The notes beneath the pieces were generated by a model, which did not search any database, was not told where the DNA came from, and was given only the letters and a program-made list of their open reading frames with translations. The translations under genes and the position numbers were made by a program. DNA of 64,000 nt from Marinobacter antarcticus (GTDB taxonomy: Bacteria > Pseudomonadota > Gammaproteobacteria > Pseudomonadales > Oleiphilaceae): NCBI RefSeq assembly GCF_011049865.1, contig NZ_DRGY01000057.1, positions 56,780 through 120,779 of the forward strand, in the 5' to 3' direction. Below, piece by piece: positions 54,169 to 62,446 of the stretch. Position 1 is the first letter of the stretch; every line of letters starts with the position of its first letter.

Positions 54169-55254
54169 ATGAGTAAGAAATATTTGAGCTTGGCGTTGGC
54201 GATTTCTACTGTTTCTGTTGCACAAGCAGGTACCGTTACGACTGACGGGGAGGACTTGTTGATCAATACGGAGAGCGGTATTGAGGTCAAAAGGTCTGAT
54301 GATTCGGCGTCCTTTCAACTTGGTGGCCGTATTCAATGGGACTATGACGCCACGCAATCAGATGACAACGGCGTTGATACGAAGGATTTTGATGTGCGGC
54401 GTGCTCGGTTATACGTTAAAGGGCATTATGGCGACTGGGCCTACAAGACCCAGTTTAATGTAGCGGAAAGTGATGGTGTCGACGGTGGTGACGTCGAAGA
54501 CCTTTACATTCGGTATCTCGGATTTGGCTCAGTAGCAAGCGTCACCATTGGTAAGCAAAAAGAGCCTTTTGGTCTGGAAGCGTTAACGAGTTCGAAAGAC
54601 ATTTCAGCGCTTGAGCGTTCGGCCATGACAGAGCGCTATGCTCCCGGGCGCAGTGGCGGTATTCAGTTAAGTGGCAAGGGACGCAACTGGACCTACGGTG
54701 TCGGTTATTTTGAAGCGGATGGTGACGGCAGCAATGACTTCAACAATACGGCGATAACGGCACGGGGTACTTTTGCGCCTATTCTGACGAATGATGCCGT
54801 TGTTCATCTTGGTGCGGGTTATACCAAGCGTGATGCCGATGTTCAGGCTGATGAGGTCGACACCTATAATTTGGAATTGGCTGGTCGTACGGGCCCCTTT
54901 CATGCACAGGCTGAATACTTTGATTCAGAGGAGGGCCAGTTTGGTGTGGATGGCTACTATGTGCAGCTCGGCTGGGTCATTACTGGCGAAAGTCGCCCAT
55001 ACAAAGCGGGGGTGTTTAAGCGCGTGAAGCCGTCGTCGCCCAAAGGTGCCTGGGAGCTGATTGCCCGCTTTGAGGATGGTGATGGAAAGTACAGTGACGT
55101 GGGGCTGGCCACAACCAACGGCGAGCAGAAGACGCTGGGTGTCAACTATTACGCCAATAATAATGTTCGACTCGGTTTGAGCTATATGGATGGCAAAGAA
55201 GCCAATGGCGAAAGTGGCGATGAGGTTCGTGCGCGATTTCAGTATGCGTTTTAA
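54169..55254 (+). CDS. Outer-membrane porin, OprO/OprP (phosphate-selective) type
   Basis: A 361-residue beta-barrel. The signal peptide ends at VAQA (residue 20). The mature protein has FQLGGRIQWDYDATQ and DFDVRRARLYVKGHYGDWAYKTQFNVA, which are standard for PF07396 (porin O/P), and VTIGKQKEPFGLEALTSSKD. It ends in Phe (RARFQYAF). No Pho box was recognised upstream, and the family includes pores for pyrophosphate and other anions. An AAGGTAAGAG site precedes the ATG. Confidence 0.9.
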   Translation: MSKKYLSLALAISTVSVAQAGTVTTDGEDLLINTESGIEVKRSDDSASFQLGGRIQWDYDATQSDDNGVDTKDFDVRRARLYVKGHYGDWAYKTQFNVAESDGVDGGDVEDLYIRYLGFGSVASVTIGKQKEPFGLEALTSSKDISALERSAMTERYAPGRSGGIQLSGKGRNWTYGVGYFEADGDGSNDFNNTAITARGTFAPILTNDAVVHLGAGYTKRDADVQADEVDTYNLELAGRTGPFHAQAEYFDSEEGQFGVDGYYVQLGWVITGESRPYKAGVFKRVKPSSPKGAWELIARFEDGDGKYSDVGLATTNGEQKTLGVNYYANNNVRLGLSYMDGKEANGESGDEVRARFQYAF

Positions 55255-55408
55255 TAATGCATGATTCTTGATCTTGGCTGCCGTTAGCGTGAGCTTAATG
55301 ACAAACCGGGTTGCTGTATGAATGTTAATCTGATAATTCAGTCTGGATTCAGTTTGCCCTGTTAATCTTTTTAACGAGTTAGTGAGCTAGCGAATTAGTT
55401 AAGCGTTT

Positions 55409-55434
55409 AGGGCAGATATTTCTGCCCTTTTTTT
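55409..55434 (+). terminator. Rho-independent terminator downstream of the porin
   Basis: An 8-bp stem AGGGCAGA/TCTGCCCT with a TATT loop is followed by seven T residues. It is about 150 bp past the porin stop, so the porin mRNA would have a long 3' tail or this ends another short transcript. Confidence 0.9.
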
Positions 55435-55728
55435 GTTTGCGGCGTCCATTTTTGCTGAGGACAGGGATTGCGTGTGAGGCCGCTGACTGAGTTACAGGCT
55501 CCGGCTGCGTTCTCAGCAATGAGTGCCTATTCCCTGTCTTGCATAAAGCGATAAACTTGTTTAATTTTTTAGATGCACGTCGGTTCAGTTTCATTTTAGG
55601 TCCAGAGCGTAGAGTGGGCGTTGCTGGCCGGCGTTAAGTGCCAGAGAGCAAATGGACCTTAATGTGGCCTGTCAGGTTGCAGCAACCCACCATAGGTGTT
55701 TCGATAAGGCGAAAAACAGGGGCTATGT
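55435..55728. promoter_or_regulatory. 294-bp upstream region of copAB
   Basis: The region must hold the copA promoter. No ORF and no clear CueR or CopR box was found. A CAGGGG site lies 8 bases before the copA ATG. Confidence 0.5.
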
Positions 55729-57582
55729 ATGAGTCAGAAAGATGTTGGTAGAAGGTTGTCCCGGCGGCGGCTAATCCAGGGTTCTGCCGCGATGGGGCTT
55801 CTCGCCGGTTTTGACAGCATGATGCCGGCTTTTGCCAGGGGGAGGCTGGATAATTCCAATGTTTATCATACCGTGCGAGACGGTGCTGATATCTACGATA
55901 TGACGATTGCACGAACGCCACTCACTATTGGTTCGAGAGTCTCCTCGCAGCCCATCACCATCAACGGTACCTTGCCAGCACCGCTGGTCAGGCTCAAGCA
56001 AGGCCGCGAAGCGATCATGCGCGTTACCAACAGGATGGATGAGCCAACGTCGATTCACTGGCACGGTGTGCTACTGCCATTTCAGATGGACGGTGTTCCA
56101 GGGGTCAGTTTTCCCGGCATCAAGCCGGGCGAAACCTTCGAGTACCGTTTTCCGGTCAAGCAGCACGGTACCTACTGGTACCACAGCCATTCCGGCTTTC
56201 AGGAGCAGCTTGGCCATTATGGGCCGATAATCATTGACCCTGCCGAACCCGAGCCAGTCGCCTATGAGCGTGAATACGTGGTGGTGCTGTCTGACTGGAC
56301 CTTCGATGCTCCCGGCGATGTATTTCGTAACCTCAAGGTGGCTGAAGGCTACTACAACTACAACCAACGCACCGTTGGTGATTTCTTCAAAGACGTAGAA
56401 AACATGGGCTGGGGTGCCGCGTGGAGCAAAGCCGACATGTGGGGCAAGATGCGTATGAGTCCCCGGGACATTCTCGATGTCACGGGTTCCGAATATACCT
56501 ACTTGATGAATGGTTCGCCCTCGGCAACCAACTGGACGGGACTGTTCCGGCCAGGCGAAAAAATTCGCCTCAGATTCATCAACGCATCAGCCATGACTTT
56601 CTTTGATGTGCGTATTCCCGGGCTCCCAATGACGGTAATTTCCGCTGACGGCCAGCCCGTACGCCCGGTTGAGACCGATGAGTTTCGCATCGGTGTGGCT
56701 GAAACCTACGACGTTATCGTTGAGCCAACGGACATTGCTCATACCGTGTTTGCGCAGTCACAGGACCGATCCGGGTTCGTGCGTGGCACACTGGCCAGCC
56801 GCCAGGGCCTGGAGGCACCGGTGCCCCCCATGTACCCGAGAACTGAACGCGGTATGGCGGCCATGGGAATGGGCGCGATGGACATGAAGGGCAGCATGAA
56901 AATGGGCAGCGACATGGACATGAAGGGCGGCATGAAAATGGCCGGCGATATGGACACAGCCCACGGCCCAATGAAGATGAATGGCAATGGCGAAAAAATG
57001 ACCAAAATGGATGCGCCGTCCGACACAGTGAGCCTGAGCGCTGTCCCGACCGCCGGGCGCCCAATATCCCATGGTCCGGACAATCACGGCCCCGGAGCGG
57101 CAATGGTTGCTTCTAAACCGCAATCGCGTCTGGATGATCCAGGCGTTGGTTTTGAAACCGTGAATCATCGCATACTGACCTACTCGCAATTACAGAGTAT
57201 TGATGGCTGGCCTGACAAACGTCCTGCGGAAAGGGAAGTGGAGCTCCACCTTACCGGCAACATGGAGCGCTATATGTGGTCCTTCGATGGCAAGAAATTC
57301 TCTGAAGTGGATGGCCCGGTCAAGTTTTATAATGGTGAGCGCTTACGGCTGATACTGGTCAACGATTCGATGATGGATCATCCGATCCACTTGCATGGTA
57401 TGTGGATGGAGCTGGAGACTGGTGCGGGTGAGTACCGCCCACGTAAGCACACGATTTCTCTTAAACCCGGCGAGCGAGTGTCTGCCTTGATAACGGTAGA
57501 TGCGCCTGGAGATTGGGCATTCCATTGCCATCTGCTCTATCACATGGAGGCAGGGATGTTTCGTGTCGTGTCGGTTGTCTAA
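55729..57582 (+). CDS. copA: Periplasmic multicopper oxidase CopA (copper resistance)
   Basis: A 617-residue multicopper oxidase exported folded by the Tat path (SRRRLIQGSAAMG). Copper ligands are visible as HWHG (about 109), HSH (about 150), HPIHLHG (about 560) and HCHLLYHMEAGM (about 600). Between the second and third cupredoxin domains (about 375-430) is a Met-rich stretch (MGMGAMDMKG and similar) that would bind Cu(I). It oxidises Cu(I) and stores copper in the periplasm. copB follows; no copRS or copCD is in the window. Confidence 0.95.
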   Translation: MSQKDVGRRLSRRRLIQGSAAMGLLAGFDSMMPAFARGRLDNSNVYHTVRDGADIYDMTIARTPLTIGSRVSSQPITINGTLPAPLVRLKQGREAIMRVTNRMDEPTSIHWHGVLLPFQMDGVPGVSFPGIKPGETFEYRFPVKQHGTYWYHSHSGFQEQLGHYGPIIIDPAEPEPVAYEREYVVVLSDWTFDAPGDVFRNLKVAEGYYNYNQRTVGDFFKDVENMGWGAAWSKADMWGKMRMSPRDILDVTGSEYTYLMNGSPSATNWTGLFRPGEKIRLRFINASAMTFFDVRIPGLPMTVISADGQPVRPVETDEFRIGVAETYDVIVEPTDIAHTVFAQSQDRSGFVRGTLASRQGLEAPVPPMYPRTERGMAAMGMGAMDMKGSMKMGSDMDMKGGMKMAGDMDTAHGPMKMNGNGEKMTKMDAPSDTVSLSAVPTAGRPISHGPDNHGPGAAMVASKPQSRLDDPGVGFETVNHRILTYSQLQSIDGWPDKRPAEREVELHLTGNMERYMWSFDGKKFSEVDGPVKFYNGERLRLILVNDSMMDHPIHLHGMWMELETGAGEYRPRKHTISLKPGERVSALITVDAPGDWAFHCHLLYHMEAGMFRVVSVV

Positions 57583-57603
57583 CGAGTTCAGGGTGTGATT
57601 ATT

Positions 57604-58371
57604 ATGATGATTCGAATAAAACAGGTTACGGGCATTTCTCTTTTGATGTTAGCAGCCGGGACCTCAGCCGCCGCTGGTACCGGTGTGCAAGCCGAACCGG
57701 ACTGGGCGTTACCTGTTCACGACGACAAGGTCTTTGGTCAGATACTGGTTGATCGGCTGGAATATCAGCGAGACGGTAATGACGAGATCGCCCTGTGGGA
57801 TGCCCAGGCCTGGCTTGGCAAGGATCGCAAACGGCTCTGGATAGAAACCGAGGGCAAAACAGATCTGTCCACCGAGAGCGGCGAAATCGAAAACTTCGAT
57901 GTTCAGTACAGTTATCGTTTGGATGCCTTTTGGGACATCCAGACTGGTCTGGGCGCGCAGTCGACCTTCGGTGCAGACCCTAACAGGGAGCGTTACTCGG
58001 CTATCATTGGCTTACAGGGGTTGGCGCCCTACTGGTTTGAGGTGGATACAAACCTCAGGGTTACCGACGACGGTGATGTATCGTACGACCTTGAGGCTGA
58101 ATATGACTGGTTGCTGACGCAAAGGCTTATTCTTCAGGGCCGCGGGGAAACCCTGGTCGCATTCAGTGACGTAGAGGAGTGGGGAGTGGGCACCGGCATC
58201 AACAATATTGGCCTCGGACTTCGGCTGAGATACCAGTTTTCGCGGGAGTTCGCTCCTTATATCGGTGTTTCCTATACGCGCTACTTGGGTAATACCAAGG
58301 ATCTTCGTGAACGCGGAGGCGAGGGCGTCGACGCCTCGAGTTTCGTGGCGGGTGTTCGGTGGTGGTTTTAG
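57604..58371 (+). CDS. copB: Outer-membrane copper resistance protein CopB
   Basis: A 255-residue beta-barrel with a signal peptide (to about AEPDW). Marks of the CopB/PcoB family are FGQILVDRLEYQRDGNDEIALWDAQAWLGKDRKRLWIETEG and LGLRLRYQFSREFAPYIGVSYTR, ending in GVRWWF. CopB often has a Met-rich N-terminal region; here that region is missing and the Met-rich stretch is in CopA instead. The track start is GTG 57595; ATG 57604 is preferred. It lies 21 bp after copA. Confidence 0.92.
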   Translation: MMIRIKQVTGISLLMLAAGTSAAAGTGVQAEPDWALPVHDDKVFGQILVDRLEYQRDGNDEIALWDAQAWLGKDRKRLWIETEGKTDLSTESGEIENFDVQYSYRLDAFWDIQTGLGAQSTFGADPNRERYSAIIGLQGLAPYWFEVDTNLRVTDDGDVSYDLEAEYDWLLTQRLILQGRGETLVAFSDVEEWGVGTGINNIGLGLRLRYQFSREFAPYIGVSYTRYLGNTKDLRERGGEGVDASSFVAGVRWWF

Positions 58372-58429
58372 AACGTTTTCAAACCGGTCGAGAACTCGGC
58401 CTGATGCGCACCAACTGGGAGGCAAACAT

Positions 58430-59722
58430 TCACACCTGAAACACCGGCGCGAAACCACCGCCAGGCGTGCGAAAGTTGGTGGTCTGACCTTGGTATACAC
58501 GTGCAGCGGCAAGCAAACGTTTTCCCGCGTAGGTGTAAAGGCGAATGTCGACCTTTCTCGTGGTTACGGTGCCGTCAATTCTCATGGTTCGTTCTCCTGC
58601 AGGAACGAAGTTCTGCGCGATATAGTCACCCTGCAGAATGTTTTCGAAAACGCGCCGGGTTAACTTGTTGCCACGGTAGACGCCCTTACTGCCATGGCCG
58701 GCAACCGGTTTGAAGAACAGTTGACGCCGGGCACTCCATAGCTCCGCCGCATCGTTTGCTGAAACCAGCCGGGTCTTGGGCACGGCCTTCTTCAGATACC
58801 CGGCCTCAGCTTCACTGAGTCCCCAGTCGCGCAGGGACGGGGGGTCGGATAGCAGGATCAGGTTTCGTTTGTCGGCCATGAGCGCGTGTACCCGGGGATT
58901 AGGTGTTACTACCACCGCGCCGTTGAGATAGGCGTGTCTTAACGCTTCATGCGCCGGGGCCTCCAGGGCGAAATCCACCAGCCGATTGTACACCATGTCT
59001 ATGGGCTTACCCTGTGCTGTCAATGCGCCGTCGACATATTCAAGCTCAGACGGATCGAGTATCAAGGTATCAATTCCTCTGGCCTGGAGTAGCTGTTGGG
59101 CCAGTTGGAATTCGGGGAACATAAACTGGCTTCCCGGGGCATCGTCCACGATGGCCAGGCGGCAGGGCATCGTGCCAGTACGTTGGCTCTGCCATTCCTG
59201 TATGAACATGGCGAACACCGCATCCTCAAATCCATCCAGCGCCGGTTTGGTTTCTACGGTCTGTTGAGATGGGCCACAGCATGAATGTTGAGCCCGAGCC
59301 AGCACTGTGTTCAAAAACGCGCCGCCGGCATTGGTATTGATCTCGATCAACCGAGGGCCATCGGGACCCAAGTGAAAATCATAGCCCATGAACGCCCCGA
59401 TGGGGCCTGGATTGAAATGTGCAATCTCCGGCGCCCAAGACAGGGCGTGTTCCTGATAGAGTGAAAGCTCGGCGGTTGATTCGATCGCCTGAACGATGCG
59501 TTCCATCGACTCAATATCAGCTCGGGGGACGAAAACCGGTGTGTTTGAAAAAAGGTGATGAAGTTCAGGAACCGCGGAGAGATCGTTTTCAGCACCTACA
59601 AATTGATTCCGGAGGCTCTCGGTGAGAGCTTTGCGGTCAAGGGTGACGCAGTAGCATTGCCGGTTAAGCTGGTCTGCGTGGGTATTGCTTGTTCGTTGGT
59701 TTTCCTGGGTTACGTCTTGCAT
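58430..59722 (-). CDS. ATP-grasp family protein, possibly circularly permuted
   Basis: A 430-residue protein from ATG 59722 (the track starts at TTG 59782, 20 codons earlier; neither has a clear ribosome site). It has YDFHLGPDGPRLIEINTNAGG near residue 130-150, the metal-binding E-x-N part of an ATP-grasp, while the nucleotide loop LFFKPVAGHGSKGVYRG comes far later (about 345-360), followed by DIRLYTYAGK. In a normal ATP-grasp the loop comes first. The product would ligate a carboxylate to an amine or similar; substrate unknown. It is convergent with copB. Confidence 0.75.
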   Translation of the reverse strand: MQDVTQENQRTSNTHADQLNRQCYCVTLDRKALTESLRNQFVGAENDLSAVPELHHLFSNTPVFVPRADIESMERIVQAIESTAELSLYQEHALSWAPEIAHFNPGPIGAFMGYDFHLGPDGPRLIEINTNAGGAFLNTVLARAQHSCCGPSQQTVETKPALDGFEDAVFAMFIQEWQSQRTGTMPCRLAIVDDAPGSQFMFPEFQLAQQLLQARGIDTLILDPSELEYVDGALTAQGKPIDMVYNRLVDFALEAPAHEALRHAYLNGAVVVTPNPRVHALMADKRNLILLSDPPSLRDWGLSEAEAGYLKKAVPKTRLVSANDAAELWSARRQLFFKPVAGHGSKGVYRGNKLTRRVFENILQGDYIAQNFVPAGERTMRIDGTVTTRKVDIRLYTYAGKRLLAAARVYQGQTTNFRTPGGGFAPVFQV

Positions 59723-59973
59723 TTGGAGCCCGTAGCGTAAGTAAGTTGTTCGGACGGTAGCTTCGGCCTTGATTCTCGTCAAACAAGTACATGTTTGGCA
59801 ACTGTTTTCAGGTCTGTTTCAGCTTCGTGTGTCGGACTGCCAGAACCCCATCTTGCTCCAAACTGATACATTTATGATATAGCGTATCTGTATTAGAAAG
59901 TGTTTTGAATTTTGAAGCTTTTTTATGGGTTGGTTAACAAAAACAAGTTCCTATCCCCTCATGGAGGTTTGTC
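59723..59973. promoter_or_regulatory. Divergent promoter region ATP-grasp gene / dsrE-like gene
   Basis: A 251-bp gap. It holds one copy of a 36-bp repeat (59808-59843) whose second copy lies at 60592. The stretch near 59866-59940 is AT-rich. A GGAGG ribosome site precedes the dsrE-like ATG. Confidence 0.5.
59808..59843 (+). repeat. Diverged direct repeat, copy 1
   Basis: TCAGG...GTTTCAG..TT.GTG...GGACTGCCAG; the second copy is at 60592-60627 in the same direction. About 28 of 36 positions agree by hand, and the similarity seems to extend about 25 bp to the left. It marks an old duplication of upstream DNA. Confidence 0.65.
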
Positions 59974-60492
59974 ATGGCCGTCAATTATCGAAGCATATTT
60001 CGCCGAATTCCCCACATCTTCTTCGCGGCCGTCTATATGGCCCTGATGTCTGTACGTGCAGGTGCAGCCGGGTATGAGAATGCTCTGAAGGGTGTTAAAA
60101 ACTATGACGCTGTCTATGAGGTGAGCCAGGGAGACCCCAAAATAGTTAGCCCCGTTTTCTTGGTAATAAAGAATTCCTACGAAGCACCTGAAGTGAAGGC
60201 GCTTTCGAAAGATCCCAACATCGCCATCGTTTTTCACGGGCCGGTGGTGAAACTGCTCTCGACTGATAGCGCATCGTTTAATGAGGCAGAGCTGGTCGAG
60301 ATACAAAAATTCCAGGCGACTCTTAAACAAATGAAGAAGGACGGGGTAACGCTGGAAGTTTGCCGTTTCGCTTTGAAAGGGATGGGTGTAGATGAGGCGA
60401 CGATCATTCCGGAGATCGACCCGGTAGATAATGGGTTCGTCTCGGTTATCGGCTATCAGATGCAGGGGTACGCGGTTGTCCGAATCCCCTAA
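59974..60492 (+). CDS. Secreted DsrE/DsrF-like protein
   Basis: A 172-residue protein with a signal peptide (RRIPHIFFAAVYMALMSVRAGA, to about residue 32). The mature part has the DsrE-fold pattern: YDAVYEVSQGDPKIVSPVFLVIKNSYEAPEV, NIAIVFHGPVVKLLST (about 85-100) and LKQMKKDGVTLEVCRFALKGMGV with a single Cys at about 130. Cytoplasmic DsrE relatives carry sulfur on Cys; secreted versions are widespread but of unknown role. GGAGG is well placed before the ATG. Confidence 0.8.
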   Translation: MAVNYRSIFRRIPHIFFAAVYMALMSVRAGAAGYENALKGVKNYDAVYEVSQGDPKIVSPVFLVIKNSYEAPEVKALSKDPNIAIVFHGPVVKLLSTDSASFNEAELVEIQKFQATLKQMKKDGVTLEVCRFALKGMGVDEATIIPEIDPVDNGFVSVIGYQMQGYAVVRIP

Positions 60493-60591
60493 ACAAAAAA
60501 ATCGGTTGTTGCTCTGCAAGATGAAGTTCACCTTGGGGTCTGTCAGTCAAGATTGATTCCGGTAAATTAAATACATTCTTAACGGCAATAT

Positions 60592-60627
60592 TCAGGCCCG
60601 TTTCAGTTTTGTGGGCTGGACTGCCAG
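60592..60627 (+). repeat. Diverged direct repeat, copy 2
   Basis: Second copy of the element at 59808-59843. It lies just upstream of the beta-propeller relic, as copy 1 lies upstream of the dsrE-like gene. Confidence 0.65.
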
Positions 60628-60863
60628 GTAATGACCACGCACGGGAGGTGCCTGGTTGCAGGCAGTCTCTTCTGGCCAGCAATAGTGGAAATGGAACAAT
60701 CAGCGAAGTCGATACCAGGCACTGGTTCGTTAAACACAACCTGAGAGTTGGTGGTGGTCCGGAACATATGGTGCTCGCTCCAGACAACGAACGGCTCTAT
60801 GTCAATAACGTTGAATCTGGCCAGGTTATGGGCTGCTTTACCGGTCAAAAATTTCACCAATAA
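60609..60863 (+). pseudogene. Fragment of a YVTN-type beta-propeller protein
   Basis: An 84-residue ORF with no ATG (opens at TTG). From about residue 24 it reads SNSGNGTISEVDTRHW, then GGGPEHMVLAPDNERLYVNN, which is one and a half blades of a YVTN beta-propeller; such proteins need six to seven blades. It ends 17 bp before the APC permease. It is most likely the residue of a deleted gene. Confidence 0.65.
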
Positions 60864-60880
60864 AGGAATAGGGGGGTTAA

Positions 60881-62233
60881 ATGAGCACGCAGCAAGATAG
60901 AACGAGTCGCTATAAGGAAGGTAGCCTAACCTTGGCGGGGACGGTCATGCTGGGAACCGGCGTTATGATCGGCGCGGGTATTTTTGCGCTCACCGGGCAA
61001 ATGGCGCAGATGGCGGGAGCACTTTTTCCGCTGGCCTTTTTGGCTGCTGCAATCGTTGTTTCTTTCAGCGCTTACTCGCACATCAAGATTTCCAACGCCT
61101 ACCCGTCAGCTGGCGGTATTGCTATGTACCTGCACAAGGCCTACGGCGATCAGCTACCGACAGCGTTTAACGCCTTATTGATGTATTTTTCGATGGTCAT
61201 TGCCCAGAGCTTTCTGGCGCGAACGTTTGGCTCGTATACCATGCAGCTTTTCGGGGGCGACGACAGTGGACGTATGGTGTCTTTTTTGGGGGTCTCTCTC
61301 ATTCTTGCCGCTTTTCTGATTAACCTTTTGGGCAATCGAATGATTCAAGGGGTTGCGTCTTCCATCGGTATTTTAAAGATCGGTGGCATTTTAGCGTTCG
61401 GGTTGGTCGGTGTCTGGTTAGCCGATAGTCTCGCTGTCGATTTTTCCAGCAGCGGTGACGCAGGTACGGTTGGTAACTTTGCTGGTGCAACGGCTCTGGG
61501 CATACTGGCCTTTAAGGGCTTTACTACCATTGCTAACAGTGGCGCCGAGGTGAAAGACCCACATCGCAATGTGGGGCGCGCCATCGTAATCTCAATAGCC
61601 ATCTGTGTGGTGATCTACATATTGGTAGGCTTTGCCGTCGCAAGCAATCTGTCCCTCGCAGAAATCATTGAGACCCGGGACTACTCTCTGGCAGCGGCAG
61701 CACGCCCGGTATTGGGTGACTACGGTCTTTGGTTCACCGTGGCGATTGCCATGATGGCCACCGCAGGGGGCATTCTCGCCAGTATCTTTGCGGTCTCTCG
61801 CATGTTAGCGATGTTGACCGAAATGAAGCTGGTACCCCATAGCCATTTCGGAATGCCTGGAAGCATCCAGAAACACACGCTTGTTTACACGGTTGTCCTC
61901 GGACTTGTCCTGACCGCGTTTTTTGATCTTTCGAGGATTGCAGCGCTCGGGATTGTATTTTATCTGTGTATGGATGTTGCCATTCAGTGGGGCGTTTTGC
62001 GTCACCTACGTAAGGACATAAACGCCAACGTGTGGTTGCCAGCGTTAGCCATTATTCTGAACCTGGCAGTCCTTGGAGGCTTTGTCTGGGTCAAGCTGAA
62101 TTCAGACCCCTTTGTGATTGGTGTAGCAGCAGGCACCATGATTGTGATCGCGGTTGCGGCCCAGGTTTTCCTGAAATCTTCAGCAAGAAGGGAGGCTATC
62201 GAAAGTGATGAGGCCCACGAAAAGCATGACTGA
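60881..62233 (+). CDS. APC-superfamily amino acid permease
   Basis: A 450-residue inner-membrane protein with 12 TM helices. TM1 has GTGVMIGAGIFALTGQ, the unwound substrate-binding segment of the APC family, and TM6 has ALGILAFKGFTTIANSGAEVKDPHRNVGRAI, with the typical GAEVKDPxRN. It would import an amino acid or polyamine with a proton. Substrate unknown. AGGAATAGGGGGG precedes the ATG. Confidence 0.9.
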   Translation: MSTQQDRTSRYKEGSLTLAGTVMLGTGVMIGAGIFALTGQMAQMAGALFPLAFLAAAIVVSFSAYSHIKISNAYPSAGGIAMYLHKAYGDQLPTAFNALLMYFSMVIAQSFLARTFGSYTMQLFGGDDSGRMVSFLGVSLILAAFLINLLGNRMIQGVASSIGILKIGGILAFGLVGVWLADSLAVDFSSSGDAGTVGNFAGATALGILAFKGFTTIANSGAEVKDPHRNVGRAIVISIAICVVIYILVGFAVASNLSLAEIIETRDYSLAAAARPVLGDYGLWFTVAIAMMATAGGILASIFAVSRMLAMLTEMKLVPHSHFGMPGSIQKHTLVYTVVLGLVLTAFFDLSRIAALGIVFYLCMDVAIQWGVLRHLRKDINANVWLPALAIILNLAVLGGFVWVKLNSDPFVIGVAAGTMIVIAVAAQVFLKSSARREAIESDEAHEKHD

Positions 62234-62446
62234 TGCTCTCATCCGTTAAGAGCAACACAACAACCGGGACCATGTATGCCTCCCGATGTACTCGTAGATG
62301 CGCTGGCAGGGGGAGTCGAGAGACTGTTTTTTGTTGGTGCTGAAAGGGCCGGTAACCTCCGGGAATTGCGGTGGTTATTGGCAAAACCCGATACGCATCC
62401 TGGCCCTTGAAATGCGCCTGCCTGGGGTACTGTGCGCCTATGCCGT
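62234..62446. other. 213-bp region between convergent permease and cardiolipin synthase genes
   Basis: No terminator hairpin was found. A 44-residue plus-strand ORF (62276-62410, MPPDVLVDALAGGVERLFFVG) is open but lacks a ribosome site and a family match, and is not called as a gene. Confidence 0.4.

Larger units (their letters stand above)
60493..60880. other. 388-bp stretch between dsrE-like gene and permease
   Basis: It holds a second copy of the 36-bp repeat and the beta-propeller relic listed separately. No intact gene is present. Confidence 0.6.

Noticed and set aside
55379-55594. 71-residue minus-strand ORF downstream of the porin
   Set aside because: It contains the porin-side terminator hairpin in its C-terminal part and shows no family pattern or ribosome site.
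56758-57189. His-rich antisense ORF (HFHAALHVH units), like a metal-binding protein
   Set aside because: The His repeats are just the complement of the ATG/GACATG codons of the CopA Met-rich stretch.
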